Shown one piece after another: positions 1 to 7,971 of a stretch of 64,000 nucleotides of DNA. Under the pieces are notes generated by a model. That model did no database searches and was not told the DNA's origin. It worked only from the letters and a program-made list of their open reading frames with translations. Every line of letters begins with the position of its first letter. Position 1 is the first letter of the stretch. This stretch comes from Nocardioides marmotae (GTDB lineage: Bacteria; Actinomycetota; Actinomycetes; Propionibacteriales; Nocardioidaceae). The stretch is taken from the NCBI RefSeq assembly GCF_013177455.1, contig NZ_CP053660.1, forward strand, positions 3,720,001 through 3,784,000. Direction: 5' to 3'. Position numbers and translations under genes: made by a program.

Positions 1-353
1 GTGCCACCGCCCTCGGCCGGGACCAGCACCGCCGTGGTCGCGACCTCCCCCTCCTGGATCGTCCAGGCGCGCTCCCCGGCCGGCTTCCACCAGCGGGGCA
101 GCTTCGCGGCGGCGAGGACCTGCTCGGCGCCGGGCAGATCGGTGTCGAGGTGCACCTCGGTCGCCAGCGAGACCAGCAGCTTCTCCACGAAGGGGTTGCC
201 CTGGTTGTCCCAGGTCGCGCCGCGGGCGGAGTTGTCGGCCGCCCGGGCGACGAACTGCCGCCGCCAGCGACGCACGCGCCACCCGATCAGCACGAGGGCC
301 AGGAACGCCGCCATCACGAAGTAGCCCTGGTTCAGGCGCCACCACTCCTCCAT
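1..353 (-). CDS. Hypothetical membrane-anchored protein, cut by window start
   Basis: The window starts inside this gene, so only the first 117 codons are seen and the C-terminus is missing. The ATG (complement of 351-353) has a strong purine-rich ribosome binding site, GGGAGGAGG, at 358-366. The visible protein has one N-terminal membrane segment (about residues 11-24, YFVMAAFLALVLIG), then a basic stretch RVRRWRRQF, then a Trp-rich soluble part (ATWDNQGNPF, LPRWWKP). By the positive-inside rule the soluble part is probably cytoplasmic. I do not recognise the family. It is divergent from serA, and a palindromic repeat lies between them. Confidence 0.6.
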   Translation of the reverse strand, partial: MEEWWRLNQGYFVMAAFLALVLIGWRVRRWRRQFVARAADNSARGATWDNQGNPFVEKLLVSLATEVHLDTDLPGAEQVLAAAKLPRWWKPAGERAWTIQEGEVATTAVLVPAEGGG

Positions 354-542
354 CGCCCCTCCTCCCACGACGCCCCGCCGGGGGGCGTCTGCCGGTGCTT
401 CCAGCCCTACCCCCGCCCGCGCGCCCTCGAACCGGGCTGGGCGACGTGGCTAGACCTGGGGTCCGGCGTGGGTCCGGGGCGGTCCGGGGGCGCGGGTTTC
501 CTGCGGATCGGGCCGCGGGCGGCGTACTTCTGGGCCTTTGCA
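354..542. other. Intergenic stretch with no recognised gene
   Basis: Non-coding stretch between the cut-off membrane gene and the palindromic element at 543-604. It should hold the promoter of the leftward gene, but I see no clear -35/-10 pair. A fragment resembling the palindromic element (ACTTCTGGGC near 527-536) suggests an older partial copy. Confidence 0.4.
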
Positions 543-604
543 CCCGCTTCTGGGCCAATGTATTGACCCGGAAGCGGATGCGTACCACCTATAGGTGGTA
601 CGCA
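543..604. repeat. Composite palindromic repeat, family 1, copy 1
   Basis: Two adjacent hairpins. The first has arms CCGCTTC (544-550) and GAAGCGG (571-577) around a partly paired stem ending CAAT/ATTG. The second is a perfect 26-base palindrome at 579-604 with the core GTACCACCTATAGGTGGTAC. The same two-part element recurs at 43935-44036, and the palindrome again at 63977-64000. All copies are intergenic. Confidence 0.8.
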
Positions 605-685
605 CGCCCCCTCCGAAGGCCCCTCACCCCCAGCCGTCCCGTCTCACCCGGGGGCGGGAAATCGGAGGAGGAGGGGGGACGGTCC

Positions 686-691
686 TAGGGT
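686..691 (+). promoter_or_regulatory. -10 element of serA (leaderless)
   Basis: TAGGGT, 6 bases before the GTG of serA. Transcription would start at or next to the start codon. The GGAGGAGGAGG run at 664-674 is too far upstream (over 20 bases) to act as the ribosome binding site. Confidence 0.6.
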
Positions 692-697
692 GCGAGC

Positions 698-1897
698 GTG
701 AAGGCACTGCTGCTGGAGAACATCCACCAGGTGGCCGTCGAGTCGCTCGAGGCCAAGGGGTACGAGGTCGAGCTGCGGTCGGGCTCCCTCTCCGAGGAGG
801 AGCTGGTCGAGGCGCTCGAGGGCGTCTCGCTGCTCGGCATCCGCTCCAACACCACCGTCACCGCGAAGGTCCTCGACGCGGCGCCGGACCTGGTGGCGAT
901 CGGCTGCTTCTGCATCGGCACCAACCAGGTCGACCTCGCCGCGGCGACCGAGCGGGGGGTGGCGGTGTTCAACGCGCCGTACTCCAACACCCGCAGCGTC
1001 GTGGAGCTGGTCATCGGCGAGATCATCGCGCTGGCCCGGCGACTGCCGGAGAAGATCGAGAAGATGCACGCCGGCGTCTGGGACAAGTCGGCCAAGGGCA
1101 GCCACGAGGTCCGCGGGCGCACGCTCGGCATCGTGGGATACGGCAACATCGGCACCCAGCTCTCGACGGTCGCCGAGGCGCTGGGCATGCGGGTGGTCTT
1201 CTTCGACACCGCCGACCGGCCCGCGCACGGCAACGCCCGGCGGATGTCGACCCTCGACGAGCTGCTCGCGATCTCCGACGTGGTCAGCCTGCACATCGAC
1301 GGGCGGCCGGGCAACGCCGGGATGTTCGGGCACGAGCAGTTCGCGAAGATGAAGCCGCGGGCGATGTTCGTCAACGCGGCCCGCGGGATGGTCGTCGACA
1401 CCGAGTCGCTGCGCGAGCACATCCTCTCCGGCCACATCGCCGGCGCCGCGATGGACGTCTTCCCGGTCGAGCCCAAGGCCCAGGGCGACCCGTTCGAGTC
1501 GCCCCTGCGCGGCCTGGACAACGTCATCCTCACCCCGCACGTCGGCGGCTCGACGCAGGAGGCGCAGGAGGAGATCGGCTGGTTCGTCTCCGGCAAGCTC
1601 GCCGCGTTCGCCCTGCACGGCAGCACCGCGCTGTCGGTCAACCTGCCCGCCGTCAACGTCCCCGAGCTGCGCACCGGCCACCGGCTGGGCTTCCTGCACC
1701 GCAACGTCCCCGGCGTGCTGGCGCGGCTCAACGAGATGCTCGCCGAGGAGGGCGACAACGTCGTGCAGCAGCAGCTCGCCACCCGCGGCGAGGTGGGGTA
1801 CGTCGTCACCGACGCCGCCGCCCCGCTCTCGGAGGGGTCGCTGCAGCGGCTGGCCGCCTCGGAGAACGGTCTCTGGGTCCGCACCTGGTCGGCCTGA
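698..1897 (+). CDS. serA: D-3-phosphoglycerate dehydrogenase
   Basis: Catalyses NAD-dependent oxidation of 3-phosphoglycerate to 3-phosphohydroxypyruvate, the first step of serine synthesis in the cytosol. The 399-residue protein shows the D-2-hydroxyacid dehydrogenase fold: nucleotide-binding loop GIVGYGNIGTQL at about 144-155, the substrate/catalytic Arg in NAARG (about 229) and the catalytic His in LTPHVGGST (about 282). A C-terminal ACT domain covers roughly 320-395. The length matches the E. coli-type enzyme; the longer actinobacterial form with an extra ASB domain (about 530 residues) is not what is seen here. That could mean a second serA elsewhere. GTG start chosen because a leaderless -10 element sits 6 bases upstream and the N-terminus MKALLLENIH fits the family. 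Confidence 0.93.
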   Translation: MKALLLENIHQVAVESLEAKGYEVELRSGSLSEEELVEALEGVSLLGIRSNTTVTAKVLDAAPDLVAIGCFCIGTNQVDLAAATERGVAVFNAPYSNTRSVVELVIGEIIALARRLPEKIEKMHAGVWDKSAKGSHEVRGRTLGIVGYGNIGTQLSTVAEALGMRVVFFDTADRPAHGNARRMSTLDELLAISDVVSLHIDGRPGNAGMFGHEQFAKMKPRAMFVNAARGMVVDTESLREHILSGHIAGAAMDVFPVEPKAQGDPFESPLRGLDNVILTPHVGGSTQEAQEEIGWFVSGKLAAFALHGSTALSVNLPAVNVPELRTGHRLGFLHRNVPGVLARLNEMLAEEGDNVVQQQLATRGEVGYVVTDAAAPLSEGSLQRLAASENGLWVRTWSA

Positions 1898-1928
1898 CGA
1901 CGTACGCCGCCGGCCCGGCGCGAGGACC

Positions 1929-1950
1929 GGCGCGCCCCCCGGGGCGTGCC
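1929..1950. terminator. Hairpin between convergent serA and its neighbour
   Basis: GC-rich inverted repeat GGCGCGCCCC / GGGGCGTGCC with a 2-base loop, 31 bases after the serA stop and 9 bases after the end of the convergent gene. No T-run follows, as is usual for actinobacterial terminators. Confidence 0.5.
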
Positions 1951-1958
1951 GACCCGGG

Positions 1959-2489
1959 TCAGCCGACCTCGGAGCGCGGCTGCGGCCCGACGTCGCCGAC
2001 CCGGCCGGGTCGCCGGGCGGCGTGCCGCTGGCCGGGGCCGGGCCCGCTGCGGGCCGCGAGCGCGTCCGCGACCAGGCCGGTCACGGCGGCGTACACGCCC
2101 TTGTGCAGCACGTCGACGACGAGCTCGCCGCGCGGCCAGGTCTGCGGCGGGGCGCCGACCCCGGTGGCGTTCTCGAGCACCTGGTCGGTGGTGAGGCGGA
2201 TGACCGCGAACTGCGCGGAGGCGAGCGGGCCGCGGAGCCCGGCGTGCGCCATGGCCGAGCGGACCACGCCCAGGAGCGCGCCCTGCCCGTGGTGCATGAC
2301 CCAGTTCAGGGCGAGCGATCGGGCGCCGGTCTGCTCAGAGGCGCCGCTGAGCCGCTCGAGGACCCGGGCGGGGACGTAGGAGCTGGGCCGGCCGGTCACC
2401 ACCCGTTGCTCGACCTTCTCCCCCAGCGTCATCACCGCCACCCCGGCCGCGCCGGCGACCAGGCCCTCCACCACGACACGTCCGATCAT
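1959..2489 (-). CDS. Hypothetical hydrophobic protein
   Basis: 176-residue protein, mostly helical and rich in Ala, Val and Gly. The N-terminus (VVVEGLVAGAAGVAVMTLGEK, about residues 4-24) could be a membrane-associated helix, and a second apolar stretch contains HGQGALLGVVRSAM (about 69-82). No catalytic motif is visible and I do not recognise the family. The ATG at 2487-2489 is preferred over upstream starts because the upstream extension is an Arg/Pro-rich out-of-frame reading of the rhodanese remnant. Its start overlaps that remnant's stop (ATGA), so it was probably co-transcribed with the aldo-keto reductase upstream. Confidence 0.65.
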   Translation of the reverse strand: MIGRVVVEGLVAGAAGVAVMTLGEKVEQRVVTGRPSSYVPARVLERLSGASEQTGARSLALNWVMHHGQGALLGVVRSAMAHAGLRGPLASAQFAVIRLTTDQVLENATGVGAPPQTWPRGELVVDVLHKGVYAAVTGLVADALAARSGPGPGQRHAARRPGRVGDVGPQPRSEVG

Positions 2490-2701
2490 GGGCGCGGGGT
2501 ACCGGGCTGCGCGCCGGGTGATCCGGCGGCGAGCCAGGCCCGGTCGCGCTGCTCCCCTGGGCGGGTGTCCACGACGAGGGCGCCGGCGGCCAGGGCCGCG
2601 GGGAGGTCCTCCGGCCGCACGCGGTCGAGACCGCGGCGGCACACCTCCAGCAGCCGGTCGACGGCCGCCGGCGGACCCTCGTCGTGCTCGTCCACCACCA
2701 C
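2486..2701 (-). pseudogene. Rhodanese-domain gene remnant
   Basis: Short frame of 71 codons whose first part looks like the start of a rhodanese-like domain: VDRLLEVCRRGLDRVRPED followed by AAGALVVDTRPGEQRD. In full-length relatives the VDTRP-x-EQR block is followed by a further 60-80 residues with the active-site loop. Here the reading runs into an unrelated Pro/Ala tail and stops, so the active-site cysteine is absent. It sits 8 bases after the aldo-keto reductase stop, with tandem GTG codons at its start, and overlaps the next start by ATGA. I infer a truncated, probably non-functional gene. Confidence 0.5.
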
Positions 2702-2709
2702 AGGGACGT

Positions 2710-3594
2710 CTAGTCGGCGTTGAGCCGGTCGAGCTCGTCGTCGGTGAGCTCGAGGTCGGCAGCGGCGGCGGAGTCGGTGATCGACTCGGGCCGCTTCGCG
2801 CCGGGGATCGGGATGACGACCGGGGACTGGGCCAGCTCCCAGGCGAGCGCGACCTGCTGGGCGCTCACCCCGCGGGCCTCGGCGACCTCGGCGAAGGCCG
2901 GGTGCTTCTCGGCCAGCGACTTGGCGTCGCCGAGCCCGCCCAGCGGGCTCCAGGGCAGGAACGCCAGGCCGAGCTCGTCGCACACGTCGATCTCGGGCCG
3001 GCTGGAGCGGAACGCCGGGGAGAACTGGTTCTGCACGCTCACCAGCGCCTCACCGAGGACGGCGTGCGCGGCGCGGATCTGGTCGGGGTCGGCGTTGGAG
3101 AGCCCGACCATGCGGACCTTGCCGCTGTCGGCGATCTCCTTGAGCGTGCCGATGACCTCCTCGTAGGGCACGTCCGGGTCGGGCCGGTGGTGCTGCCACA
3201 GCGCGATCTGCTCCACCCCGAGGCGCTCGAGGCTCGCGTCGACGGCCGCGCGCAGGTGCTCGGGCGAGCTGTCGGAGTCCCAGCCGCCGCCCTCGGTGCG
3301 GACGTGCCCGCCCTTGGTGGCGAGGAAGACCTGGCTGCGCACGCCGAGCTCGTCGAGGAGCCCGGCGATGAGCCGCTCGTTCTCGCCCTGGGCGCCCGCG
3401 CCCTTCTCCTCGCCGGGCCCGTAGGCGTCGGCGGTGTCGAAGAGCGTCACCCCGGCGTCGAGCGCCGCGCGGATGGTGGCGGCGAGCTGCTCGCGCGGCT
3501 GGCTGCCGGACTGGTCGAACGTCATCAGGCCCAGGCCGATGGCCCCCACCTGCACCCGGCCGACCCGGTCGTTGCCGATCCCTCGTGTCCTCAC
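2710..3594 (-). CDS. Aldo/keto reductase
   Basis: NAD(P)H-dependent (beta/alpha)8-barrel oxidoreductase acting on carbonyl compounds; the substrate is unknown. The 294-residue protein carries the family tetrad: Asp and Tyr in TLFDTADAYG (about 47-56), Lys in FLATKGG, and the His region in WQHHRPDPDVPYEE. A cofactor-binding C-terminal segment includes SPVVIPIPGAKRPE. It resembles the oxidoreductase family often found in Streptomyces and Nocardioides. The start is uncertain: GTG at 3592-3594 gives an N-terminus VRTRGIGNDRVGRVQVGAIG typical of the family. Longer in-frame starts exist but would add a low-complexity extension. Confidence 0.85.
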   Translation of the reverse strand: MRTRGIGNDRVGRVQVGAIGLGLMTFDQSGSQPREQLAATIRAALDAGVTLFDTADAYGPGEEKGAGAQGENERLIAGLLDELGVRSQVFLATKGGHVRTEGGGWDSDSSPEHLRAAVDASLERLGVEQIALWQHHRPDPDVPYEEVIGTLKEIADSGKVRMVGLSNADPDQIRAAHAVLGEALVSVQNQFSPAFRSSRPEIDVCDELGLAFLPWSPLGGLGDAKSLAEKHPAFAEVAEARGVSAQQVALAWELAQSPVVIPIPGAKRPESITDSAAAADLELTDDELDRLNAD

Positions 3595-3776
3595 CGCGCC
3601 CAAGTGCCCGGAGGGGTCCCCGATGAAACGGGCCTCCGGGCCGCCGCGGGCCGGCCCGCAGCGCCGCAACCGCCCCGGGGGGCCGGGCGGCCCGATCCGG
3701 AGTGCCCTTGTGGTCGCTCCGCGGCGGGCAGATCGTGAGTGATCCCCCTCATCTCCGACTCGACGGGCCGCTTCCC

Positions 3777-6476
3777 ATGAAGAGAACACTCCTCAGCGCA
3801 CTCGCAAGCCTGGCCATGGTGACGACCCTCGTGGCCACGACCGGCAGCCCGCCGGCCACCGCCCAGGACGAGGACCTCCCCTGGATGGACACCTCGCTCC
3901 CGGCGCCCGAGCGGACCGAGCTCCTGCTGGACGCGATGACGCTGGACCAGAAGCTCGAGCAGATCTTCAACCGGCCGGTCTACAACGACGACCTCGACGA
4001 CGGGGTCCCCGACAACGGCGTCGGATGTGACTTCACCCTGATCGGCCGGCACATCGAGGGCATCCCCGAGCTGGCGATCCCCGACTTCCGGATGGCCAAC
4101 GGCGGCACCGGCATCCGCGGTGGCGACTGCCTCCCGGAGCCCACCGCGACCGCGCTGCCCGCCCAGATCTCCTCGGCGGCCACCTTCGACCGCGCCACCA
4201 CGCTGCGCTGGGGCCAGGTGCTCGACGCCGAGCTGCGGGCCTGGGCGCACCAGGTGCTCTGGGGGCCGGTCCTCAACCTGATCCGCACGCCGTACGGCGG
4301 GCGCAACAACGAGTTCTTCAGCGAGGACCCGTACCTGACCGGCGCCCTCGCCTCGCAGATCATCCGCGGGATCCAGCAGCGCAACGTGAGCCAGGCGACG
4401 GCCAAGCACTTCGTCGCCAACGACTCCGAGTTCCAGTTCGAGCGGTGGACCGCGGCGATCCGCGTCCCCTCGCGGGCGATGCAGGAGCTCTACCTGCTGC
4501 CCTTCGAGATGGCCGTCAAGGACGCCGACGTCGCCTCGGTGATGTGCGCCTACGGACAGGTGAACTTCACCTACAACTGCGAGAGCAAGCCGCTGCTGCG
4601 CAAGACCCTGCGTGAGAGGTGGGGCTTCGACGGCTACGTCTTCTCCGACCGGCGCGCCGCGCAGAGCACCGTGCCCTCCATCCTCGCCGGCACCGACGTC
4701 GAGGTCGACGAGGCGCCGGAGTGGTACGCCCCGGCGCTGGTGAAGGCCGCGATCAGGAACCGCGAGATCACCGAGGCCGACGTCGACGACATGCTGCGCG
4801 AGCGCTACATCAAGATGTTCGAGTTCGGCGACTTCGACGACCCGCACACGGAGTTCACCTGGGACCAGCTCGAGGACGAGATGGTCCAGGGCGGCACCCA
4901 CGCCCAGGTCGCCAAGGACGCGGCCGAGGAGAGCCTCGTGCTGCTGCGCAACGAGCGCGAGCTGCTGCCGCTCAACGCGGAGGCGACCGAGTCGGTGGCG
5001 CTGATCGGCGCTCGGTGGTTCGCCGGCGAGGCGACGCTGCCGCCGCGCAGCGGCGACCGCGCCAACAACGTCTCGGTCAACGCGCCGTACGAGGTGACCC
5101 CGCGGCAGGGCCTCGAGAACGTCCTCGAGACGCTCGGCTCCGACGCCCAGGTCACCTACGACAACGGCACCAACGTCAACCGCGCCGTCGCGCTGGCGAG
5201 GCGGTCCGACGTGACCATCATGATGCTCGGCGACGTCGCCCGCGAGACGTGGGACAAGAACAGCAACTGGCAGCAGGAGAACCCCAGCGGGGGCCCCGGC
5301 GGAGCCGCGAACGAGGTCCCCGACCTCGATCTGCCGACGGTGCAGGGCACCGACCAGCAGCGGCTCGCGCCGGCCGTGCTCGACGCCGTCCCGAACACGA
5401 TCACGGTGCTGAAGACCCAGGGGCAGGTGAACATGCCCTGGATCGACAAGGTCGACACCCTGGTGGAGGCGTGGTACCCCGGCCAGGAGGACGGCAACGT
5501 CGTGGCCGAGGCGCTGTTCGGGATCAACAACTTCTCCGGCAAGCTGCCGGTGACGTTCGGCAAGACCGACCGCGAGGCGGCGTACGCGAGCCAGGAGCAG
5601 TACCCGGGCTACCCCGAGGACACCGGCTCGCCCGGCGGCATCGGGCGTGACCCGATCCCCGGCGCGCCGCAGCGGGTGGTCCGCTACACCGAGGGCCTGA
5701 AGATGGGCTACCGCTGGTACCAGGCGACCGGCACCGAGCCGCTGTTCCCGTTCGGCTACGGGCAGTCCTACACGACCTTCGGCTACAGCGACCTTCAGGT
5801 GGCCAAGGTCCGCAAGAACGGGAAGCAGACGGGTGTGCGGGTCGGCTACACCGTGACCAACACCGGCGACGTCGCCGGCAAGGAGGCCTCGCAGGTCTAC
5901 CTGAGGCTCCCGAAGGCGGCCGGCGAGAACTTCAACCGGCTGGTCGGCTTCGAGAAGGTCGACCTCGAGCCCGGCGAGAGCAGGCGCGTCTCGACGGTCC
6001 TGAACGCCGGCGCCTCCAACCACCCGCTCTCCTACTTCGCACCGGAGGACCCCGACGACCTCAGGCGCTGGGCGGACGGGAAGTGGACGACGCCGAAGGG
6101 ACGCTTCACGGTCTTCGTCGGCGGCTCCTCCGAGGACACCCCCCTGCGTCGGTCGGTGACGCTGGACGTCGACAAGGCGGTCAAGGCGCCCTCGCAGATC
6201 AAGAAGCCGACGGTCCGCCCGCGGCCGGTGACCTCGAGCACCCGAGCCCGGATCACCCTCCGGGTCGTCTCGGCCGGGAAGCCGGCGACCGGCGAGGTCC
6301 GGGTCAAGGAGGGCGGAGTCGTGATCGCGCTCGACGCGCTCGACGCCCGCGGCCGCGCCCAGGTGCGGCTGCCCCGCCTCCGGGCGGGCGTCCACCGGCT
6401 GAAGCTCGTCTACACCGGCTCGGCCGTCTCGAAGCGGGCCACCAGGACGCTGGTGATCACGGTCCGGAAGGGGTGA
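3777..6476 (+). CDS. Secreted GH3 family beta-glycosidase with Ig-like tail
   Basis: Retaining glycoside hydrolase of family 3, likely a beta-glucosidase or beta-xylosidase acting outside the cell. The 899-residue product has a Sec signal peptide (MKRTLLSALASLAMVTTLVA, cleavage near residue 27). Then come the GH3 N-domain with the substrate-binding KHF motif (about 210) and the nucleophile region GFDGYVFSD with Asp291, the alpha/beta sandwich C-domain, and the fibronectin III-like domain around GKEASQVYLRLP (about 700-770). A final segment (about 818-897) looks like a bacterial Ig-like repeat and is an addition to the usual three-domain form. Oddity: the residue after the nucleophile is Arg (SDR) where most members have Trp (SDW). 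Its stop overlaps the next gene's start (GTGA). Confidence 0.88.
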   Translation: MKRTLLSALASLAMVTTLVATTGSPPATAQDEDLPWMDTSLPAPERTELLLDAMTLDQKLEQIFNRPVYNDDLDDGVPDNGVGCDFTLIGRHIEGIPELAIPDFRMANGGTGIRGGDCLPEPTATALPAQISSAATFDRATTLRWGQVLDAELRAWAHQVLWGPVLNLIRTPYGGRNNEFFSEDPYLTGALASQIIRGIQQRNVSQATAKHFVANDSEFQFERWTAAIRVPSRAMQELYLLPFEMAVKDADVASVMCAYGQVNFTYNCESKPLLRKTLRERWGFDGYVFSDRRAAQSTVPSILAGTDVEVDEAPEWYAPALVKAAIRNREITEADVDDMLRERYIKMFEFGDFDDPHTEFTWDQLEDEMVQGGTHAQVAKDAAEESLVLLRNERELLPLNAEATESVALIGARWFAGEATLPPRSGDRANNVSVNAPYEVTPRQGLENVLETLGSDAQVTYDNGTNVNRAVALARRSDVTIMMLGDVARETWDKNSNWQQENPSGGPGGAANEVPDLDLPTVQGTDQQRLAPAVLDAVPNTITVLKTQGQVNMPWIDKVDTLVEAWYPGQEDGNVVAEALFGINNFSGKLPVTFGKTDREAAYASQEQYPGYPEDTGSPGGIGRDPIPGAPQRVVRYTEGLKMGYRWYQATGTEPLFPFGYGQSYTTFGYSDLQVAKVRKNGKQTGVRVGYTVTNTGDVAGKEASQVYLRLPKAAGENFNRLVGFEKVDLEPGESRRVSTVLNAGASNHPLSYFAPEDPDDLRRWADGKWTTPKGRFTVFVGGSSEDTPLRRSVTLDVDKAVKAPSQIKKPTVRPRPVTSSTRARITLRVVSAGKPATGEVRVKEGGVVIALDALDARGRAQVRLPRLRAGVHRLKLVYTGSAVSKRATRTLVITVRKG

Positions 6477-7915
6477 CGACCCGAGGGCCCCGGTCGGGTC
6501 CACCGACCCTCCGTCGACGCGGGGCCCCTCGGGCGTGCGGGACCGTCGCCGGCCTGCTCGCGGTCGTGCTGACCGCGTGCACCGGCGACACCCCTGCGGA
6601 GCCGGAGCCCCCGTCCACGCCCGAGGAGGCGACCGCCGGGACGGCGTACGACGTCACGGACCTGGGAGCCGATCCCGAGCCCGGCACCGGGGACGACGCC
6701 CCCGCCATCCGGGAGGCGTTGGCCGCGGCGGAGCCGGGCGACGAGGTGGTCCTCCCCGCCGGGGTGTACGACCTGAGGTCGGCCGACCCCGACGAGGAGG
6801 ACGCGAACCTGCTGCTCGCCGCCGGCGTGCAGGTCCGCGGCGCGGGCCGCGAGGCCACCGTGCTCCGCACCTGGTTCGACGGGGAGGACGACAGCGCGGT
6901 CGTGCGCGGGTCGGGCGTCCGGGACGCCTCGCTGCGCGGCCTCACCATCACCTCGGCGCACGAGGGCCCCCTCGGCACCGACCCGGACGAGGAGGGGCCC
7001 GGCGGGGGCCCGATGTACGGCGTGCAGATCGGTGCGGACGACGGGCAGGGCAGTCGGCGGGTGCTCGTCGAGGACGTCGCCGTGGAGCTCTTCCAGCGCC
7101 ATGGCATCACGGTGAAGGCCAGCCGGGAGGTGACCGTGCGGGCCTGCCACGTCGCCGACGCCACCAGCGTCGGCCCCGGCGGCGCCGGCTACGGGATCGT
7201 GGTCGAGGGCACGCCCGACGACCGCGACCCGGGCGGCCCCGACGACTCGCGGGACAACGTGGTCGCGGACAACCACCTCGACGGCCGGCACCTGCGCCAC
7301 AGCATCCTGTTGCAGTTCCCCACCCACCACAACCTGGTCGCCGACAACGTCGTCGAGGGCGGGGTCCTGGACGCCATCGACCTGCACGGCGAGGGCGAGC
7401 ACCGCAACGAGATCCGCGGCAACACCGTCACCGGCGTCGACGCCGCCGCGGTCGCGCTGGGCAACTCCGGAGGCACGAAGCACCAGCACGACGCCAGCGG
7501 CGAGGGCAACTGGGTCCACGACAACCGCCTGGTCGGCAACCGGCAGGGCGTGCTCGTCATCCTCGGGACCCCCGACACCCTCATCGAGGACAACGAGGTC
7601 GTCGGGCGCCCCGGCTCCGAGGTGGGCATCGAGCTGCGCAACGCGCCCGGCACGACCGTGCGCGAGAACGCCGTGACCGGCGCCGACCGGGACTTCTGGG
7701 CGATCGTGGTGACCGAGGACGACGGCACCGACGGCCGCGGCGCCGGCGTCGCCACCGACGTGCTCATCGCCGACAACCGGCTCTCGGGCCCGGTCAACGG
7801 CATCGCCGTCGACGCGGGCCGCGGCATCGAGATCACCGGCAACTCCGTCGACGTCGAGGGCGTCCCGCTGCGCGTCGCCCCGGGAGTGGAGCGGTCCTCG
7901 CCTCCCCCGGCGTGA
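6473..7915 (+). CDS. Right-handed beta-helix lipoprotein, possible polysaccharide-active
   Basis: 480-residue lipoprotein: an Arg-rich n-region, the hydrophobic stretch VAGLLAVVLTAC and a lipobox LTAC with Cys36. After a Pro/Glu-rich linker comes a pectate-lyase-like domain start (VTDLGADPEPGTGDDAPAIR) and then many parallel beta-helix rungs of the type NxVxxN/D (DNVVADNHLDG, NEIRGNTVTG, TLIEDNEVVG, DVLIADNRLSG). This fold occurs in pectate lyases, alginate epimerases and NosD-like proteins, so an extracellular role on a polysaccharide is likely but the reaction cannot be named. The GTG start overlaps the stop of the GH3 gene by 4 bases, so the two are translationally coupled and probably act on the same glycan. 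Confidence 0.75.
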   Translation: MTTRGPRSGPPTLRRRGAPRACGTVAGLLAVVLTACTGDTPAEPEPPSTPEEATAGTAYDVTDLGADPEPGTGDDAPAIREALAAAEPGDEVVLPAGVYDLRSADPDEEDANLLLAAGVQVRGAGREATVLRTWFDGEDDSAVVRGSGVRDASLRGLTITSAHEGPLGTDPDEEGPGGGPMYGVQIGADDGQGSRRVLVEDVAVELFQRHGITVKASREVTVRACHVADATSVGPGGAGYGIVVEGTPDDRDPGGPDDSRDNVVADNHLDGRHLRHSILLQFPTHHNLVADNVVEGGVLDAIDLHGEGEHRNEIRGNTVTGVDAAAVALGNSGGTKHQHDASGEGNWVHDNRLVGNRQGVLVILGTPDTLIEDNEVVGRPGSEVGIELRNAPGTTVRENAVTGADRDFWAIVVTEDDGTDGRGAGVATDVLIADNRLSGPVNGIAVDAGRGIEITGNSVDVEGVPLRVAPGVERSSPPPA

Positions 7916-7958
7916 CCGCGCCCGCTCGCAGGCGCGGACAGGGCGAGGGCCCGGACCG

Positions 7959-7964
7959 TAGGCT
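7959..7964 (+). promoter_or_regulatory. -10 element of the MpaB-like gene (leaderless)
   Basis: TAGGCT, 7 bases before the GTG at 7972. Confidence 0.5.
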
Positions 7965-7971
7965 CAGGGAG

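Noticed and set aside
3591..6503. Long minus-strand open frame of 970 codons opposite the GH3 gene
   Set aside because: It is the antisense shadow of a clear GH3 gene in high-GC DNA; the translation is Arg/Gly/Val-rich without domains.
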